Below, one piece after another: positions 5,791 to 6,433 of a stretch of DNA of 6,433 nucleotides. How positions within the stretch are numbered: the stretch's first letter is position 1; each line of letters opens with the position of its first letter. The DNA comes from Euryarchaeota archaeon UBA242 (GTDB lineage Archaea > Thermoplasmatota > Poseidoniia > Poseidoniales > Poseidoniaceae). The notes under the pieces were generated by a model. It ran no database searches and was not told the origin of the DNA. It saw nothing but the letters and a program-made list of their open reading frames with translations. Location: contig DAJY01000011.1 in the NCBI GenBank assembly GCA_002499015.1, positions 1-6,433 of the forward strand, written 5' to 3'. The position numbers and the translations under genes were made by a program.

Positions 5791-6433
5791 TGGCAATATG
5801 GATTGAAGAAGATGCAAAGGTACTAGTTCAAGGAATTACTGGAAAACAAGGTCATTTCCATGCTGGAAAAATGGTCGAATATGGTACAAATATTGTTGGC
5901 GGTTGTACTCCTGGAAAAGGTGGTCAAACTGTTGAATTGGCAGGAAAGGAGTTCCCTGTTTGGGATTCAATGACCGAAGCGATAACTGCAACTGGGGCTG
6001 ATGCTACTGTTATTTACGTACCACCTCCGTTTGCTGCGGAAGCAATTATGGAGGCTGCGGAAGCTTTTGATTCGGTCAAAGGAGAAGGCGTAGTAATTTG
6101 TATTACAGAAGGAATCCCAACTCTAGACATGGTCAAAGCGGTTGCATATGTCAACAATAGACCAGGTGTTAGGTTAATCGGACCGAATTGTCCAGGAATT
6201 ATTACCCCAGGTGAAACAGGCGGAGCAAAAATAGGAATTATGCCTGGCCATATCCATGCTAAAGGAAGAATTGGAATCGTTTCAAAATCTGGAACATTAA
6301 CTTACGAGGCTGTTGCACAAACAATGAGTATCAATGAGGGCCAATCGACCTGTGTTGGAATTGGTGGTGACCCAGTTAACGGAACGGGGTTCATCGAATG
6401 TCTTGCTGCATTTGAGAACGACCCCCAAACTGC
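5790..6433 (+). CDS. sucD: Succinyl-CoA synthetase alpha subunit (3' partial)
   Basis: This is the CoA-binding subunit that carries the phosphohistidine and pairs with SucC. The start MAIWIEEDAKVLVQGITG is typical of the family, and the ATG shares one base with the sucC stop codon (TGATG arrangement). The first 214 residues are present. Residues 15-45 contain GITGKQGHFHAGKMVEYG and CTPGKGG of the Rossmann CoA-binding domain. VPPPFAAEAI (77-86) and TEGIP (106-110) follow. GPNCPGII (131-138) leads to the ligase part, with SKSGTLTYE (165-173) and GIGGDPVNGTGFIECL near the window end. The family is about 290 residues long, and the catalytic histidine (His246 in E. coli numbering) lies past the window edge, so it cannot be checked here. 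Nothing suggests a break. The frame is open to the last base. Confidence 0.96.
   Translation, partial: MAIWIEEDAKVLVQGITGKQGHFHAGKMVEYGTNIVGGCTPGKGGQTVELAGKEFPVWDSMTEAITATGADATVIYVPPPFAAEAIMEAAEAFDSVKGEGVVICITEGIPTLDMVKAVAYVNNRPGVRLIGPNCPGIITPGETGGAKIGIMPGHIHAKGRIGIVSKSGTLTYEAVAQTMSINEGQSTCVGIGGDPVNGTGFIECLAAFENDPQT

Noticed and set aside
1..6433. CRISPR array, tRNA or rRNA gene, insertion sequence or attachment site
   Set aside because: Reading both strands showed no regularly spaced repeats, cloverleaf-like segments, transposase motifs or terminal inverted repeats. Spacers are all under 120 nt.

Overview
The window looks archaeal, most likely a marine Euryarchaeota/Thermoplasmatota lineage such as Poseidoniales (Marine Group II). 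This is inference. It rests on a short archaeal-type triosephosphate isomerase, TATA-like boxes about 30 nt before two start codons, a moderately AT-rich composition, and bacterial-looking succinyl-CoA synthetase genes. I could not run a search or a tree, so the lineage is a working hypothesis.

Layout. Positions 1-1722 (+) hold the end of a large multi-pass membrane protein of unknown function. It carries an N-terminal beta-rich domain and a thioredoxin-like domain that lacks the redox cysteines. After a 44-nt gap with a TATA-like box, 1767-2726 (+) encodes a PD-(D/E)XK nuclease-fold protein with a Cas4/AddB-style 4-cysteine Fe-S signature but a degraded catalytic core. Its stop codon lies 2 bp from the stop of the convergent gene tpiA (2729-3394, -), and a small hairpin covers the junction. 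Upstream of tpiA on the same strand is a sugar-nucleotide pyrophosphorylase (3461-4465, -), resembling mannose-1-phosphate guanylyltransferases. A short divergent spacer (4466-4581) then leads to sucC (4582-5790, +) and the 5' part of sucD (from 5790, running off the window). The two overlap by one base and are preceded by clear Shine-Dalgarno sequences.

How the genes relate. sucCD make the two subunits of succinyl-CoA synthetase (TCA cycle, substrate-level phosphorylation). tpiA and the pyrophosphorylase link lower glycolysis/gluconeogenesis to the activated-sugar supply for glycans. These four are ordinary central metabolism. The two genes on the left are the least understood part. Both keep the fold of a known enzyme family while losing its catalytic residues.

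No tRNA, rRNA, CRISPR array, insertion sequence or attachment site was seen. No stretch over 300 bases lacks a gene.
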